From a virus, in the IMG/VR virus record IMGVR_UViG_3300018080_000258, positions 1 through 47,120 of that record: 47,120 nucleotides of DNA; one strand, given 5' to 3'. This document shows, one piece after another, positions 46,941 through 47,120 of this stretch. A model generated the notes under the pieces. The model made no database searches. It saw nothing but the letters and a program-made list of their open reading frames with translations, and was not told the DNA's origin. Both the position numbers and the translations under genes were made by a program. Every line of letters starts with the position of its first letter. Position 1 is the stretch's first letter.

Positions 46941-47120
46941 GGATGACGTGAAAGCGCCTCCGCTGGACCGCGGTAATACCTCCGGGAGCGGAGGCCCCCT
47001 CAAAGCGATAGCGCCATGGCTTAACGGCCTTATCCCCGTCTAGGGGAATGGCTAGCCGATACTCCCAACGGCCTACGGATGGGTTACTAAGGCTGCCCAT
47101 TACTACGGTGTATTGGCTGC
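46915..47120 (-). CDS. Small tail/fibre-associated protein, 3' part
   Basis: Continuation of the frame beginning at 259 on the minus strand; in the circle it runs 259 to 1, then 46997 to TAA 46915-46917. The end reads VQRRRFHVIPSPFYPPS. Within the window the segment 46998-47120 duplicates the start. A 9-bp inverted pair GCCTCCGCT/AGCGGAGGC (46956-46964, 46987-46995) lies in this coding part and might slow convergent transcription. Confidence 0.85.
   Translation of the reverse strand, partial: SQYTVVMGSLSNPSVGRWEYRLAIPLDGDKAVKPWRYRFEGASAPGGITAVQRRRFHVIPSPFYPPS
46998..47120. repeat. Terminal direct repeat, right copy
   Basis: Exact copy of 1-123. See the left copy for interpretation. Confidence 0.95.

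Noticed and set aside
1-47120. Integrase, excisionase or attachment site for lysogeny
   Set aside because: No tyrosine or serine recombinase pattern was found; the XRE regulator alone is not enough to call the phage temperate.
1-47120. tRNA genes
   Set aside because: No cloverleaf with a convincing TTCRANY arm was noticed in the gaps between genes; a tRNA search would settle it.

Overview
This window is an essentially complete circular or terminally redundant genome of a contractile-tailed (myovirus-type) bacteriophage. Its first 123 bases recur exactly as the last 123 (1-123 = 46998-47120). Joining the ends gives a circle of 46,997 bp in which a gene broken by the window edge becomes an intact 113-codon frame. 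No integrase or excisionase was recognised, so a lytic life style is more likely than lysogeny. No tRNA gene or CRISPR array was seen. The host cannot be named from the sequence. A lipobox protein in the lysis region and an exact bacterial DnaA box fit a bacterial, probably Gram-negative, host. GC content looks to be in the high fifties by eye.

Layout. From about 34.8 kb down to the window start (and across the junction to 46.9 kb) all genes lie on the minus strand. In transcription order these are: a terminase small-subunit-like gene; a run of small accessory genes, several with their own promoter and terminator and a shared leader (29.8-34 kb); a Dam-family adenine methyltransferase; large terminase, portal and Mu F-like head protein; protease with a nested scaffold; cement protein, major capsid protein and connectors; sheath, tube, tail chaperone with a -1 frameshift, and tape measure; baseplate hub, spike, wedge and J proteins; a lysis cassette with a CHAP-like lysin; then tail fibres, three tandem small fibre paralogues, a GT4 glycosyltransferase and a repeat-rich fibre. 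From 35.4 to 46.9 kb all genes lie on the plus strand: XRE regulator, HNH nuclease, primase-helicase, RecB/Cas4-like nuclease, SNF2-like helicase, a probable ssDNA-binding protein, family A DNA polymerase with 3'-5' exonuclease, and a RuvC-like resolvase. The two arms diverge from a 646-bp region (34780-35425) that holds about a dozen GTGAGTA-type repeats, a DnaA box, an AT-rich stretch and tandem dyads. This is the probable origin and control region. The arms converge and overlap at 46915-46940.

The most unusual genome-wide feature is the octameric palindrome GTTTAAAC. I count 29 copies, where base composition predicts well under one, and nearly every TTTAAA in the genome lies inside one. 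Six copies sit 0-3 nt upstream of start codons, between a Shine-Dalgarno-like sequence and the start. This resembles the over-represented HIP1 octamer of cyanobacteria in kind but not in sequence. CTAG, normally rare in bacteria, is also strongly enriched. Other notable items are conserved TTGACC-type promoters placed directly after terminators, a shared TCAACCACGGAG leader, a perfect 15-bp inverted repeat flanking one GTTTAAAC inside a gene, a UUUUUUA frameshift site, and many small CxxC (zinc-ribbon-like) proteins.
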